Positions 8,994 through 18,070 of a stretch of 64,000 bases of DNA are shown one piece after another; within the stretch, counting starts at the first letter, position 1, and every line of letters starts with the position of its first letter. The notes beneath the pieces are model-generated. The model searched no databases, was not told the DNA's origin, and saw only the letters and a list, made by a program, of their open reading frames with translations. The stretch spans positions 1 through 64,000 of the forward strand of contig NZ_VRTS01000004.1 in assembly GCF_008017755.1 (NCBI RefSeq), in the 5' to 3' direction. This DNA is from Alkalisalibacterium limincola (GTDB taxonomy: Bacteria; Pseudomonadota; Gammaproteobacteria; Xanthomonadales; Xanthomonadaceae). The position numbers and the translations under genes were made by a program.

Positions 8994-9317
8994 TCAGATA
9001 GCCAGGTCCGATTCCTTCTTGCCCTTGGCCAGCGCGTCCTTGAACCAATTGGGGCGCTTGCCACGGCCGCTCCAGGTCTGGCTGGGGTCGGCGGGATTGC
9101 GGTACTTCGGCGGGACCTTGGTGCCGGTCTTGCGGCCACTGCGCCCGGCGGTGCCGAACAATTCCTCGATCGTATAGCCCTCGGCCTTGGCCTGGGCGGT
9201 CAGCTTGCGGCGAACATCGTTGATTCGCTCACGGTGGATTTTCTTCTTCTGCTGCTCGGCCTTGACGATAAGCTCATTGAGCTGTTCCGGGCTGAGTTCA
9301 CCAAGATTAATAGCCAT
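8994..9317 (-). CDS. H-NS family nucleoid-associated DNA-binding protein
   Basis: A 107-residue histone-like silencing protein that binds AT-rich DNA and oligomerises. The first 50 residues form a charged dimerisation helix; the C-terminal domain has the hallmark PKYRNPADPSQTWSGRG segment and a basic tail with RPNWFKDAL. This matches the short H-NS proteins of xanthomonads and beta-proteobacteria. The ATG is preceded by AAGGAGG at ideal spacing. It is a single-gene unit with its own terminator, and its upstream region is noticeably more AT-rich than the surroundings, which would suit autoregulation. Confidence 0.93.
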   Translation of the reverse strand: MAINLGELSPEQLNELIVKAEQQKKKIHRERINDVRRKLTAQAKAEGYTIEELFGTAGRSGRKTGTKVPPKYRNPADPSQTWSGRGKRPNWFKDALAKGKKESDLAI

Positions 9318-9371
9318 GACGCCTCCTTGAGTCCGTTGCGTGGGAAAGACCGGTCAAGCCGGAATGGCTCC

Positions 9372-9400
9372 ATTAAAGCCTGATATCGCGGAAATAGAAA
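9372..9400 (-). promoter_or_regulatory. Weak promoter candidate of hns
   Basis: TTTCTA (9400-9395) and TTTAAT (9377-9372) with a 17-base spacer on the minus strand, inside the AT-rich gap upstream of hns. The -35 match is poor. Confidence 0.3.
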
Positions 9401-9480
9401 CACCGGGATTAATGGTTTCCCCGCTTCGCCGCTTCCATTTATCCCGCAGTCAGTCTTTTCTCCCGAACCCACCCGTTGAT

Positions 9481-11184
9481 TCAGGCCAGCCCGAGCCGCT
9501 GTTCCAGTGTTTCGAGCGCAATGGATTCGCTTTCGGGCTCGTTGCGCTCGCGATATTCATACGTGCCCGCCGCCAATCCCCGTTCGGACACGACCACGCG
9601 CTGCGGTATGCCAATGAGCTCGATATCCGACAGCATCGGCCCGGGACGCAGGCCGCGATCGTCCAGCACCGCGCTGATTCCCGCGTCTTCCAAACGGGCG
9701 TGCAGGGCCGCAGCCGCTTCCTCGACCTCCGGGGCGCCCTTGGGATTGATCACGCACACCGCAACCTGCCACGGTGCCATGGGTGCCGGCCAGGAAATGC
9801 CCGCGCCGTCGTTGTTCTGTTCGATGGCCGCCGCGACGATCCTGCTCACGCCGATGCCATAGCAGCCCATGTGCATGACCTGGGCCTTTCCGTTGTGGTC
9901 CAGCACGGTGGCGCCCATGGCCTTGGCATAGGTCTGGCCGAGCTGGAACACATGACCCACTTCGATCCCGCGGGCGATTGACAGGCGGCCCTTGCCGTCG
10001 GGCGAGGGGTCGCCTTCGATGACATTGCGCACGTCGGCGACCAGGCCGGGCTCCGGCAGGTCGCGCCCCCAGTTGACGCCGGCGAGGTGGAAGCCGGTTT
10101 CGTTGGCACCGACGATGAAATCGGCCATCGCGGCGACACTGCGGTCGGCGATGACGGTGACGGGCAGGCGCGTGTTCACCGGCCCGAGGAAACCCGGCTC
10201 GCTGCCCAGGTGTTCGGCGATCTCCGCTTCGCTCGCCAGCCTGTAGTCGGCCAGGCCCTCGAGCTTGGCCAGCTTGAGCTCGTTGACGCTGTGGTCGCCG
10301 CGCACCAGCACCAGGACGAAGCCCTGCTTGCCGATGACGGCGATCGATTTCACCGTCCGGCCCAGCTCGATTCCCATCAGCGCCGCGACGTCCTCGCAGG
10401 TGCGCTGGGTTGGCGTGTCGACCCGGCGCATGGACTCCACCGGCACCCCGCGCGGCGCCGAGGGGGCCACCGCCTCGGCCAGCTCGACGTTGGCGGCGTA
10501 GTCCGAGCCGTCCGAGAAGGCGATCGCGTCTTCGCCGGAGTCGGCGAGCACGTGGAACTCGTGCGAGGCGCTGCCACCGATGGCGCCGGTGTCGGCGGCC
10601 ACCGCGCGAAAGCGCAGTCCCAGGCGCTCGAAGATGCGGGTGTAGGCGTCGTACATCACGCGGTAGGTGCGTGCCAGGCACTCCGCATCGAGGTGGAAGG
10701 AGTAGGCGTCCTTCATCAGGAACTCGCGCGCGCGCATGACGCCGAAGCGCGGCCGGATCTCGTCGCGGAACTTGGTCTGGATCTGGAACACGCTCAGCGG
10801 CAGCTGCTTGTAGGAGCGCAGTTCGTTGCGGGCGAAGTCCGTGACCACTTCCTCATGGGTCGGGCCATAGCAGAACTCGCCGTCCTTGCGGTCGCGCAGC
10901 TTCAGCAGCTGGCCGCCGAACTTCTCCCAGCGGCCCGTTTCCTCCCACAGCTCGCGCGGCTGGATCGACGGCATCAGCATTTCGACCGCGCCAGCGCGCT
11001 CCATCTCCTCGCGCACCACCGATTCCACCCGGCGCAGGACCCGCAGGCCAAGCGGTGTCCACGTGTAGATGCCGGCGGCGTGCTTGCGGATCATGCCCGC
11101 GCGCAGCATCAGCTGGTGGCTGGCCACCTCGGCGTCGGCGGGGGTTTCGCGGGTGGTGGAGAGATGGAACTGGGAGAGGCGCAT
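9481..11184 (-). CDS. proS: Prolyl-tRNA synthetase
   Basis: Class II synthetase charging tRNA-Pro. The 567 residues match bacterial-type ProS (E. coli 572). It begins with the typical [19 protein letters not shown], contains motif 1 around [15 protein letters not shown], motif 2 around [17 protein letters not shown], an inserted YbaK-like editing domain (about residues 225-385), motif 3 with [12 protein letters not shown], and the C-terminal anticodon-binding domain. The start is the ATG at 11184; the open frame upstream is not conserved. A TACAAT -10 hexamer lies 30 bases upstream. Confidence 0.97.
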   Translation of the reverse strand: MRLSQFHLSTTRETPADAEVASHQLMLRAGMIRKHAAGIYTWTPLGLRVLRRVESVVREEMERAGAVEMLMPSIQPRELWEETGRWEKFGGQLLKLRDRKDGEFCYGPTHEEVVTDFARNELRSYKQLPLSVFQIQTKFRDEIRPRFGVMRAREFLMKDAYSFHLDAECLARTYRVMYDAYTRIFERLGLRFRAVAADTGAIGGSASHEFHVLADSGEDAIAFSDGSDYAANVELAEAVAPSAPRGVPVESMRRVDTPTQRTCEDVAALMGIELGRTVKSIAVIGKQGFVLVLVRGDHSVNELKLAKLEGLADYRLASEAEIAEHLGSEPGFLGPVNTRLPVTVIADRSVAAMADFIVGANETGFHLAGVNWGRDLPEPGLVADVRNVIEGDPSPDGKGRLSIARGIEVGHVFQLGQTYAKAMGATVLDHNGKAQVMHMGCYGIGVSRIVAAAIEQNNDGAGISWPAPMAPWQVAVCVINPKGAPEVEEAAAALHARLEDAGISAVLDDRGLRPGPMLSDIELIGIPQRVVVSERGLAAGTYEYRERNEPESESIALETLEQRLGLA

Positions 11185-11213
11185 GGGCGGGACCGGCTGG
11201 CGATTGACCGGCG

Positions 11214-11219
11214 ATTGTA
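11214..11219 (-). promoter_or_regulatory. Possible -10 element of proS
   Basis: TACAAT on the minus strand, about 30 bases before the proS ATG. No convincing -35 hexamer at 17 bases, so this is tentative. Confidence 0.35.
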
Positions 11220-11251
11220 GCCGTGCGCGGGTGGCGCCCCCAAACAGTGCC

Positions 11252-11548
11252 TCAGTCGCGGTCCACCGGCACGCCGAGCGGGATGATGTTGCGGTCGAGG
11301 TCGATGTCGACCCGCTCGTAGGCCTGTCCGCCGGAAGGGGGCTGCTGGGCGACGTGCAAGACCCCCTGTGCGTCCCGCCAGCGGTACAGCACGGGCGCAT
11401 CTTCCGGCGCAGCCCGGGTGGTCGACGGGCCTGCGGAGGTGCGCTGGCCCCCGGAAAACGGGAGCCAGCGCGACTCCGCAGGCGTCAGCCACCACGCCAG
11501 CGCGGCGCCGCCCAGGACGCCGATGGCAATGGCCAGGCCCAGCCGCAT
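11252..11548 (-). CDS. DUF4124 domain protein, membrane-anchored
   Basis: A 98-residue protein with one N-terminal hydrophobic segment (residues 3-21, a signal anchor or signal peptide) followed by a linker and a DUF4124 core recognisable from [18 protein letters not shown], the family's Y-W-D-G-x-hydrophobic-x-QxPP pattern. Function unknown; the domain is found in periplasmic proteins of gammaproteobacteria. The ATG at 11548 is chosen because the signal begins there. It lies 13 bases downstream of a second DUF4124 gene, probably in one operon. Confidence 0.75.
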   Translation of the reverse strand: MRLGLAIAIGVLGGAALAWWLTPAESRWLPFSGGQRTSAGPSTTRAAPEDAPVLYRWRDAQGVLHVAQQPPSGGQAYERVDIDLDRNIIPLGVPVDRD

Positions 11549-11561
11549 CGCCCTGGACTGC

Positions 11562-11999
11562 TCAGTCGCGACAGAAAAGCGCGACCTGGCGCTGTGCGAT
11601 CTCGATCTGCTCGGCGCGCTGGCCGGCATCCAGCGGGCTCGGTTCTCCGCCGTCCGCGGACTCCAGGTGCACCTCGACCTCGGATTCGAGCGCGACCAGG
11701 TTGCGGCGCGCGGAGTCACAGTATTCTTGGCGCTCCTGGTCCGCCGGTGTCTGCGGCGCCTGCGCCCCGCTCTCGGCCTGGCCGACGCCAACGGGCTCCT
11801 GCGCCTGCTCCGCGCTGCGCTGCTGGCCGCTGGACCCCATCCGCACGGTTTCGTAGTTGCGGGTCCCCGCGGGCGGAGTCTGCGTGTACTGCGTCACACC
11901 GCGCTCGTCGGTCCACTTGTAGACGGTGTTCTGGGCGAGGGCATTCGATGCAAAGGCAATGGACACGACCATCAAGGCAACCTTCAGGGCAATGCGCAC
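11562..11999 (-). CDS. DUF4124 domain periplasmic protein
   Basis: A 145-residue secreted protein. It starts with GTG at 11999, eight bases after AGGAG, and has a clear signal peptide ending in ASNALAQ. The mature part begins with the DUF4124 signature TVYKWTDERGVTQYTQTPP, continues with a Gln/Glu/Ala-rich linker, and ends in a helical stretch with two cysteines (EYCDSAR and ALFCRD) that may form a disulfide. Function unknown. First gene of a pair with the other DUF4124 gene, divergent from pssA. Confidence 0.78.
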   Translation of the reverse strand: MRIALKVALMVVSIAFASNALAQNTVYKWTDERGVTQYTQTPPAGTRNYETVRMGSSGQQRSAEQAQEPVGVGQAESGAQAPQTPADQERQEYCDSARRNLVALESEVEVHLESADGGEPSPLDAGQRAEQIEIAQRQVALFCRD

Positions 12000-12059
12000 G
12001 TGAAATCTCCTGCTGCGTGGAACCGGGGAGCGGGCGGACCCGCTCGGGGGACTACAGGG

Positions 12060-12065
12060 TACACT
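12060..12065 (+). promoter_or_regulatory. -10 element of pssA placed for a leaderless transcript
   Basis: TACACT ends seven bases before the pssA ATG and no Shine-Dalgarno sequence is present. Transcription would start at or next to the start codon. The -35 region is weak. Confidence 0.45.
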
Positions 12066-12072
12066 CGCAACA

Positions 12073-12875
12073 ATGACGACGCCTCCATCCGACAACACGT
12101 CCACGCCCCAGGCCGCGGCGCGCGGCGCCGACGGGGCATCTACCTGCTGCCGAACCTGCTGACGACCGGCGGCCTGTTCGCCGGCTTTTTCGCGATCATC
12201 TCGGCCTCGCAGGGGCAGTTCACCAGCGCCTGCATCGCGGTGTTCGTGGCTGCGCTGCTGGACGGGCTCGACGGGCGGGTCGCCCGCCTGACCAACACAC
12301 AGACCGAGTTCGGGGTGCAATACGACTCGCTGGCCGACCTGGTCAGCTTCGGAATGGCCCCGGCACTGGTCATGTACCACTGGGGCCTGTCCGAGCTCGT
12401 CGCCGACGGCAAGGTCTGGGCCAAGGTGGGCTGGGTCGCGGCCTTCCTCTACGCCGCCTGCGCGGCGCTGCGCCTGGCGCGCTTCAATACGCAGACCGCG
12501 GTGGCCGACAAGCGCTGGTTCATCGGGCTGGCCAGCCCGGCGGCGGCCGGCCTGATGATGGCCTTCGTCTGGACCGCGGTCGTGAGCGGGTTCACCGGCG
12601 CCGAGCTCCGGTTCCTGGCCGTCGTGGTGACGGTGCTGGCCGGCCTGCTGATGGTCAGCCGCCTGCGCTACTTCAGCTTCAAGGCCGCGCCGCGCGGTGA
12701 CCGGGTGCCCTTCCTGTTCATGGTGATCGCGGTGTGCGTGTTCGTCGCGCTGGCGATCGACCCGCCGCGGGTGCTGTTCCTCGTCGCGCTTGTCTACGCG
12801 CTTTCGGGGCCGGTCCAGGCGGTCGTGTCGCGGATGCGACGGCGCGCGGCCGGTGCCTCCGACGGCAGGGACTGA
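12073..12875 (+). CDS. pssA: Phosphatidylserine synthase (frameshift near N-terminus)
   Basis: Membrane CDP-alcohol phosphatidyltransferase making phosphatidylserine from CDP-diacylglycerol and serine, the first step to phosphatidylethanolamine. The catalytic CDP-alcohol signature is clear as LLDGLDGRVARL then FGVQYDSLADLVSFG (the D-G-x2-A-R-x8-G-x3-D-x3-D pattern), followed by about six membrane segments. The only good start, ATG 12073 (MTTPPSDNTSTPQ), is in a different frame from the conserved body that begins RRGIYLLPNLLTTGG near 12132; one base is missing between 12080 and 12135, perhaps in the CCC run at 12103. No ATG, GTG or TTG in the body frame offers an alternative start before the catalytic region. 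Confidence 0.88.
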
Positions 12876-12882
12876 CGCAGCC

Positions 12883-13194
12883 ATGGGTCTGGCCTTGAGT
12901 CCGTCGCAGCTGGCCATGTTGAAGGCGATGGATCTGTCGCCGATGCGCTTGCGCGATGCCGGCGTCGAGTCCCCGGGCGATGCGGTGGCAACCGGGGAGA
13001 TCGACTTCGACCACCCGTTGTTCGCTGCCGTATGGCGCGCCTCCGGCCTCGACCCGGCACGGCCAAGCGAGTTCGACTGGATGGCATGGGCGCGGGCGGT
13101 CGAACTGCCGGCGCTAGATCGGCTGGCACGCGATCCGCAGGCCAAGCGCCTGCTGTGGCGTCGCCTGCGTGCGCTACGTGGACGTCCTGCGTGA
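12883..13194 (+). CDS. Probable DNA polymerase III psi subunit (HolD-like)
   Basis: A 103-residue protein of no obvious annotated family. Two stretches resemble E. coli HolD (psi, which joins chi to the clamp loader): an N-terminal QLAMLKAMDLSPMRLRD, like the HolD helix that binds the clamp-loader collar, and a C-terminal LARDPQAKRLLWRRLRAL, like HolD's final helix. The gene ends in a GTGA overlap with rimI, exactly as holD precedes rimI in E. coli. Length is somewhat short (HolD 137). Similarity is from memory and reading, so identification is moderate; otherwise it is a hypothetical protein. Confidence 0.5.
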   Translation: MGLALSPSQLAMLKAMDLSPMRLRDAGVESPGDAVATGEIDFDHPLFAAVWRASGLDPARPSEFDWMAWARAVELPALDRLARDPQAKRLLWRRLRALRGRPA

Positions 13195-13670
13195 ACGCCC
13201 GGGTCTCGCGGTCGCTGTCGATGCGGCCGATGACCGTGGACGACATCGGTCGGGTCATGGCGATGGAGGTTCGCGCCTACCCGTTTCCGTGGACTGCAGG
13301 CATCTTCAGCGACTGCCTCCGCTCCGGCTATGCGTGCTGGTTGCTCGAGGATGAGCGGGGCCTGCTCGGCTACGGTGTGCTGAGCGTGGCCGCGGGCGAA
13401 GCCCACCTGCTGAACCTGTGCATCGGTCCGCAGTCGCAGGGGCAGGGCCTGGGCGCCTACCTGTTGCGCAAGATGGTCGAGCTGGCGCGCTGGCACCATG
13501 CCCAGCGCGTGTTCCTGGAGGTGCGCCCGTCGAACCCCGCCGCGCTGGCGCTGTATGAGCGGGCCGGGTTCAACGAGATCGGCCGGCGTCCGAACTACTA
13601 CCCTGCCCGCAACGGCCGGGAGGACGCACTCGTCCTCGCCCTGGAACTGCTGCCGGACGAGGCGGCCTAG
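13191..13670 (+). CDS. rimI: Ribosomal protein S18 alanine N-acetyltransferase
   Basis: GNAT acetyltransferase that acetylates the N-terminal alanine of ribosomal protein S18. Of its 159 residues, residues 10-150 carry the GNAT fold: [19 protein letters not shown] at the start, the acetyl-CoA loop [12 protein letters not shown] (Q/R-x2-G-x-G/A) and the family-typical [19 protein letters not shown] then RRPNYY. A GTG start at 13191 overlaps the preceding stop (GTGA) and gives a length near E. coli RimI (148). It converges on valS, with the two TAG stop codons sharing the palindrome CTAG at 13667-13670. Confidence 0.9.
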   Translation: MNARVSRSLSMRPMTVDDIGRVMAMEVRAYPFPWTAGIFSDCLRSGYACWLLEDERGLLGYGVLSVAAGEAHLLNLCIGPQSQGQGLGAYLLRKMVELARWHHAQRVFLEVRPSNPAALALYERAGFNEIGRRPNYYPARNGREDALVLALELLPDEAA

Positions 13671-16492
13671 AGTCCGGCCAGGCCCTGCAGCTGCTGTTGC
13701 AGCCCTTGGAGCTGGGTGTTCCAGTCGGCCAGCCGGGTCCGCTCGAGCTCGACGACGGCGGCGGGTGCGTTGGCCACGAAGGTGGCGCTGCCGAGCTTGC
13801 CGTTGCACTTGGCGATCTCGCCCTGCACGCGCTTGATCTCCTTCTCCAGTCGCGCCCGTTCGGCGGCCACGTCGATGAGGCCGGCCAGCGGGATGAGCAC
13901 GCGAAGCTCGCCGATGACCCCGGCGGCGGCGGGCGGCGCGTCTTCGCCGGCTTCCAGCCATCTCAGCGACTCGATCCGTGCGAGGAAGCGCAATGCCCCG
14001 TCGAAACGCTTCGCGCGCTCGCGGTCCACCTCGCGACCGCCGGCCAGCAGCAGCGGCAGCGGCTTGCCCGGGGAGATGTTCATTTCGCTGCGGATGCGGC
14101 GCAGCGACGAGACCACGGCCTTGAGCCATTCGATGTCGGCGGCGGCGGAATCGTCGGTCTCGATGTCGCTGGCATCGGGGTAGGGCCGGCGGCTGATGCT
14201 GTCCGCTTCCAGTCCCAGCCTCGGCTTCACCGACTGCCAGATCTCCTCGGTGACGAAGGGCACCAGCGGATGCAGGGCACGCAGCACCCCCTCGAGCACC
14301 CACAGCAGCGTGTGGCGGGTGGAGTCGGCGGCGTCCCGGTCGGCACCCTGCAGCGCGGGCTTGGCCAGCTCGAGGAACCAGTCGCAGAACTCGTTCCACG
14401 TGAACTCGTACATCGCCTGGCTGGCGAGGTCGAAGCGATAGGCGGCGAACTGGGTCTCGACCTCGCTGCACATCGCGGCGAAGCGCGAGAGGATCCAGCG
14501 CTCGGCATCGGTCCTGGGTTGCGGGGCCCCGCTGGCGGAGAACCCCTCGCAGTTCATCAGCGCGAAACGGGCGGCGTTCCACAGCTTGTTGCAGAAGGCC
14601 TTGTAGCCCTCGCAGCGCTGCAGGTCGAACTTGATGTCGCGTCCGTGGGTGGCGAGGCTGGCGAAGGTGAAGCGCAATGCGTCGGCACCGAAGGCCGGGA
14701 TGCCGTCGGGGAATTCCTTGCGCGTGGCCTTCTCGATCTTCGCCGCCATCTGCGGCTGCATCAGCCCGCCCGTGCGCTTTGCGACCAGTTCATCCACCCC
14801 GATCCCGTCGATGAGGTCGATCGGGTCGAGCACGTTGCCCTTGGACTTCGACATCTTCTGGCCGTGGCTGTCGCGTACCAGGCCGGTGATGTAGACGTCC
14901 TTGAACGGCACCTCGCCGGTGAACTTGTCGGTCATCATCACCATCCGGGCGACCCAGAAGAAGATGATGTCGAAGCCCGTCACCAGTACCGAGGAAGGCA
15001 GGTAGCGCTCGTAGCCACGCTCGGCCATGGCCGCTTGGTCGGGCCAGCCCAGGGTCGAGAACGGCCACATGGCCGAGCTGAACCAGGTCTCGAGCACGTC
15101 GTTGTCCTGGTGCAGGTCCCCGGCGTAACCCTTCGCCCGTGCGTCGGCGCGTGCCTCGGCCTCGTCGCGGCCGACGAAGATCTCGCCGTTCTCGCCATAC
15201 CAGGCCGGGATCCGGTGGCCCCACCACAGCTGGCGCGAGATGCACCAGTCCTGGATGTTGGCCATCCAGTGGCGGTAGGTGTTGATCCAGTTCGGCGGCA
15301 CGAAGCGGATCGAGCCATCCTCGACCAGCTGCAGCCCGCGGCGGCCGAACTCGTCCATGCGCACGAACCACTGGTCGGTCAGGTAGGGCTCGATGACCTG
15401 GCCGGTGCGGTCGCCGCGCGGCACCATCAACATGTGTTTCTTCTCCTCGACCAGCAGGTCCTGGGCCTCCAGGTCGGCCAGCACCGCCTTGCGGGCGTCG
15501 AAGCGGTCCAAACCCCGGTACTTCTCCGGCGCGGCCTCGTTGATCCGTGCCTCGGGGGTGAAGATGTTGATCATCGGCATGCCGTGGCGCTGCCCGATCT
15601 GGTAGTCGTTGAAATCGTGGGCCGGCGTGATCTTGACGCAGCCGGTACCGAAGTCGCGCTCGACGTAGTCGTCGGCGATGACCGGGATCTCGCGGCCGCC
15701 CAGCGGCAGGCGGATCGACTTGCCCACCAGGTGGGCGTAGCGCTCGTCCTCGGGGTGGACCGCCACGCAGGTGTCGCCCAGCATCGTCTCGGGGCGGGTC
15801 GTGGCCACCACCAGGTAGTCGCGGGTCTCGCGCAGGGTCTCGTGGCCTTCGCTGTCGCGCTCCACGTGCTCGTAGCTGTCGCCCTCGGCCAGCGGATAGC
15901 GGATCGACCACATCCGGCCTTCCTCTTCCTCGCTCACCACCTCGAGGTCGGAAATCGCCGTCTTGAGCACCGGATCCCAGTTCACCAGCCGTTGGCCACG
16001 GTAGATCAGGCCCTCCTGGTACAGCCGCACGAAGCACTCGATCACCGCCTTCGACGGCATCGCATCCATCGTGAACACCGAGCGCTCCCAGTCGCCCGAT
16101 GCACCCAACCGGCGCATCTGCCGCTCGATCGTGTCGCCGGAGTGCTGCTTCCACTCCCACACCTTGCCGATGAAGGCCTCGCGTCCCAGGCCGTCACGGG
16201 TCTGGTTTTCCGCAGCCAGGTTGCGGCTGACCACCATCTCCGTGGCGATTCCGGCGTGGTCTGAACCGACCTGCCACAGCGTGTCGCGACCCTTCATGCG
16301 CTGGTGGCGCACCAACGTGTCCATCAGCGTGTGCTGGAACGCGTGGCCCATGTGCAGCGTGCCGGTCACGTTCGGTGGCGGCAGCAGGATCGTATAGGGC
16401 TCGCCCTCGCCGCTGGGGCGGAAGCAACCGGACTGCTCCCAATGCTGGTACCAGCGGGTTTCGAAGGTTTGCGGCTCGTAGCTCTTGTCCAT
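13667..16492 (-). CDS. valS: Valyl-tRNA synthetase
   Basis: Class I synthetase charging tRNA-Val and editing Thr-tRNA-Val. The 941 residues match E. coli ValS (951). It shows the HIGH motif as HMGH near residue 48 ([15 protein letters not shown]), the large CP1 editing domain in the middle, KMSKS in [14 protein letters not shown], the anticodon-binding helices, and the C-terminal coiled coil after [13 protein letters not shown]. The start [11 protein letters not shown] at 16492 matches the family; sequence upstream in frame is not conserved. It lies downstream of pepQ in the same direction. Confidence 0.97.
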   Translation of the reverse strand: MDKSYEPQTFETRWYQHWEQSGCFRPSGEGEPYTILLPPPNVTGTLHMGHAFQHTLMDTLVRHQRMKGRDTLWQVGSDHAGIATEMVVSRNLAAENQTRDGLGREAFIGKVWEWKQHSGDTIERQMRRLGASGDWERSVFTMDAMPSKAVIECFVRLYQEGLIYRGQRLVNWDPVLKTAISDLEVVSEEEEGRMWSIRYPLAEGDSYEHVERDSEGHETLRETRDYLVVATTRPETMLGDTCVAVHPEDERYAHLVGKSIRLPLGGREIPVIADDYVERDFGTGCVKITPAHDFNDYQIGQRHGMPMINIFTPEARINEAAPEKYRGLDRFDARKAVLADLEAQDLLVEEKKHMLMVPRGDRTGQVIEPYLTDQWFVRMDEFGRRGLQLVEDGSIRFVPPNWINTYRHWMANIQDWCISRQLWWGHRIPAWYGENGEIFVGRDEAEARADARAKGYAGDLHQDNDVLETWFSSAMWPFSTLGWPDQAAMAERGYERYLPSSVLVTGFDIIFFWVARMVMMTDKFTGEVPFKDVYITGLVRDSHGQKMSKSKGNVLDPIDLIDGIGVDELVAKRTGGLMQPQMAAKIEKATRKEFPDGIPAFGADALRFTFASLATHGRDIKFDLQRCEGYKAFCNKLWNAARFALMNCEGFSASGAPQPRTDAERWILSRFAAMCSEVETQFAAYRFDLASQAMYEFTWNEFCDWFLELAKPALQGADRDAADSTRHTLLWVLEGVLRALHPLVPFVTEEIWQSVKPRLGLEADSISRRPYPDASDIETDDSAAADIEWLKAVVSSLRRIRSEMNISPGKPLPLLLAGGREVDRERAKRFDGALRFLARIESLRWLEAGEDAPPAAAGVIGELRVLIPLAGLIDVAAERARLEKEIKRVQGEIAKCNGKLGSATFVANAPAAVVELERTRLADWNTQLQGLQQQLQGLAGL

Positions 16493-16623
16493 GGGCGGTT
16501 TCGTGTCTGGGGAAGGGCCGGTGGGTCGGGTCCCGGGGGCGGAGCGGGGGCTGTAGCCAGCCGTCCGGGCAGCCGCAAAGCCTATCATTTGTGGTCCCGG
16601 GGCCCCCTCCAGGGCTCCCGGCG

Positions 16624-17937
16624 TCAGAGTGCGGCGAACGCGTCGCGACTGAGGTTCTCCGGTGCCGCCTCGGTACACACCACGTCGTCCTCGATCCGCA
16701 CGCCGCCGAAGGGCTTGAGCTCATCGACCAGCCCCCAGTCGACCACGTCCTTGTGCGGTCCGGCGGCGAGGTCGGCGAGGAAGCTGTCGATGAAGTAGAT
16801 GCCGGGCTCGATGGTCACCGCATGGCCGGCTTCCAGGGGCCGGGTCAGGCGCAGGAACGGATGGTCGGCCGGGCGTTCGCGCAAGCCACCTTCCGGGCCG
16901 GCGAGATGGCCGCCGACATCGTGCACCTGCAAGCCGATGAAGTGGCCCAGTCCGTGTGGGAAGAAGCGCGTGGTGATCCCGGCCTCGACCTGGTCGTGCG
17001 GCGCCATCCTCACGATGCCGAGCCGCTCGAGCACGCCACCGAGCCGCTGATGGCATTCCAGGTGCAACTGGGCGTAGTCGCGCCCCGGTCGCACGCCATC
17101 GACCAGGGCGCGCTGCTCGCTGTCCACTGCATCCACCAGGGCCTGGAAGCGCTCGTCGCCATTGCCCCAGGTACGGGTGATGTCGGCGCAGTAGCCACCC
17201 ACGTCCGCGCCGGCATCGATCAGCAGTGAGCGGCTCGTGCCCGGCTTGTCCGCCCGGTGGTGCTGGTAGTGGAGTACGGCACCGTGCTCGTTGAGGCCGA
17301 CGATGCTCTGGTAGGGCAGGTCGTGGTCGGAATGCCCGGTCGCGGCAAGGTAGGCCCGATGGATCTCCAGTTCCGAGCCCCCCTCCGAGAACGCCCGGCG
17401 GGCGGCTGCGTGTCCCTTGACCGCGCGGGCATTGGCCTCGCGCATCAGGCCGATCTCGTACTCCGACTTGGTGGCGCGGTCCCAGTGCAGCCGCGCGAGC
17501 AGCCGCTCGGGGTTGTTGGGCGTCACCCCGGGAATCGCGGCATCGGCTTCGGCGACGACCGCACAACGCCCCGTGGGGAGGTGCTGGGCGGCGTCGCGGG
17601 CATTGCGCACGATGCGGATGTCGAAATGCTCTGCCCAGTAGCCTTCCGGCGCCTCCGGCGGCAGGTGCCAGAAATCGTCCGGCTGCACGTAGACCAGCAC
17701 CGGCCGCCGGCCCGGGGTGTATGCAATCCAGCAACCCGGGTGCGCGGTCAGTGGCAGCCAGTGCTTGAAATGCGGATTGGGCCGGAACGGATAGGGTCGG
17801 TCGTCGAGGAAGCTGAACTTCTCGATGCCGGCACCCACGAGGAGATGGTCGAAGCCGGCCTCCTCGAGCGCCCGGTCTGCACTGGCGCGGACGCGATGCA
17901 GGTGTTCGGGGTAACGTTTGGCATGGGACTGGGGCAT
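16624..17937 (-). CDS. pepQ: Xaa-Pro dipeptidase
   Basis: Metallopeptidase of family M24B that splits dipeptides with C-terminal proline. The 437 residues match E. coli PepQ (443). The five metal ligands are visible: two Asp in [20 protein letters not shown], His in [16 protein letters not shown], Glu in [10 protein letters not shown] and Glu in RIEDDVV. The start ATG at 17937 follows AGGAGCC. Family members also hydrolyse organophosphates, but that activity is incidental. It precedes valS by 131 bases. Confidence 0.95.
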   Translation of the reverse strand: MPQSHAKRYPEHLHRVRASADRALEEAGFDHLLVGAGIEKFSFLDDRPYPFRPNPHFKHWLPLTAHPGCWIAYTPGRRPVLVYVQPDDFWHLPPEAPEGYWAEHFDIRIVRNARDAAQHLPTGRCAVVAEADAAIPGVTPNNPERLLARLHWDRATKSEYEIGLMREANARAVKGHAAARRAFSEGGSELEIHRAYLAATGHSDHDLPYQSIVGLNEHGAVLHYQHHRADKPGTSRSLLIDAGADVGGYCADITRTWGNGDERFQALVDAVDSEQRALVDGVRPGRDYAQLHLECHQRLGGVLERLGIVRMAPHDQVEAGITTRFFPHGLGHFIGLQVHDVGGHLAGPEGGLRERPADHPFLRLTRPLEAGHAVTIEPGIYFIDSFLADLAAGPHKDVVDWGLVDELKPFGGVRIEDDVVCTEAAPENLSRDAFAAL

Positions 17938-18070
17938 GGGGGCTCCTGGGTATCGTTGCCGACCGGCCCGCCGGGGGCGTGAAGGAGCTGGGCATGGCGA
18001 TCGGGGCGTGTGATTCTGCCGCAACGGCGCGTCGGGTGCAGGCATTGGACAGGATGGACCAGGGGGCGTG

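Noticed and set aside
11185-11400. N-terminal extension of proS
   Set aside because: The open frame continues but the family-typical MRLSQ start is at 11184 and the extension is low in complexity.
13697-16264. 855-codon open frame opposite valS
   Set aside because: Gly/Val/Asp/His-rich shadow of valS without recognisable domains or ribosome site.
16493-16678. N-terminal extension of valS
   Set aside because: Not conserved in the synthetase family; the standard start is at 16492.
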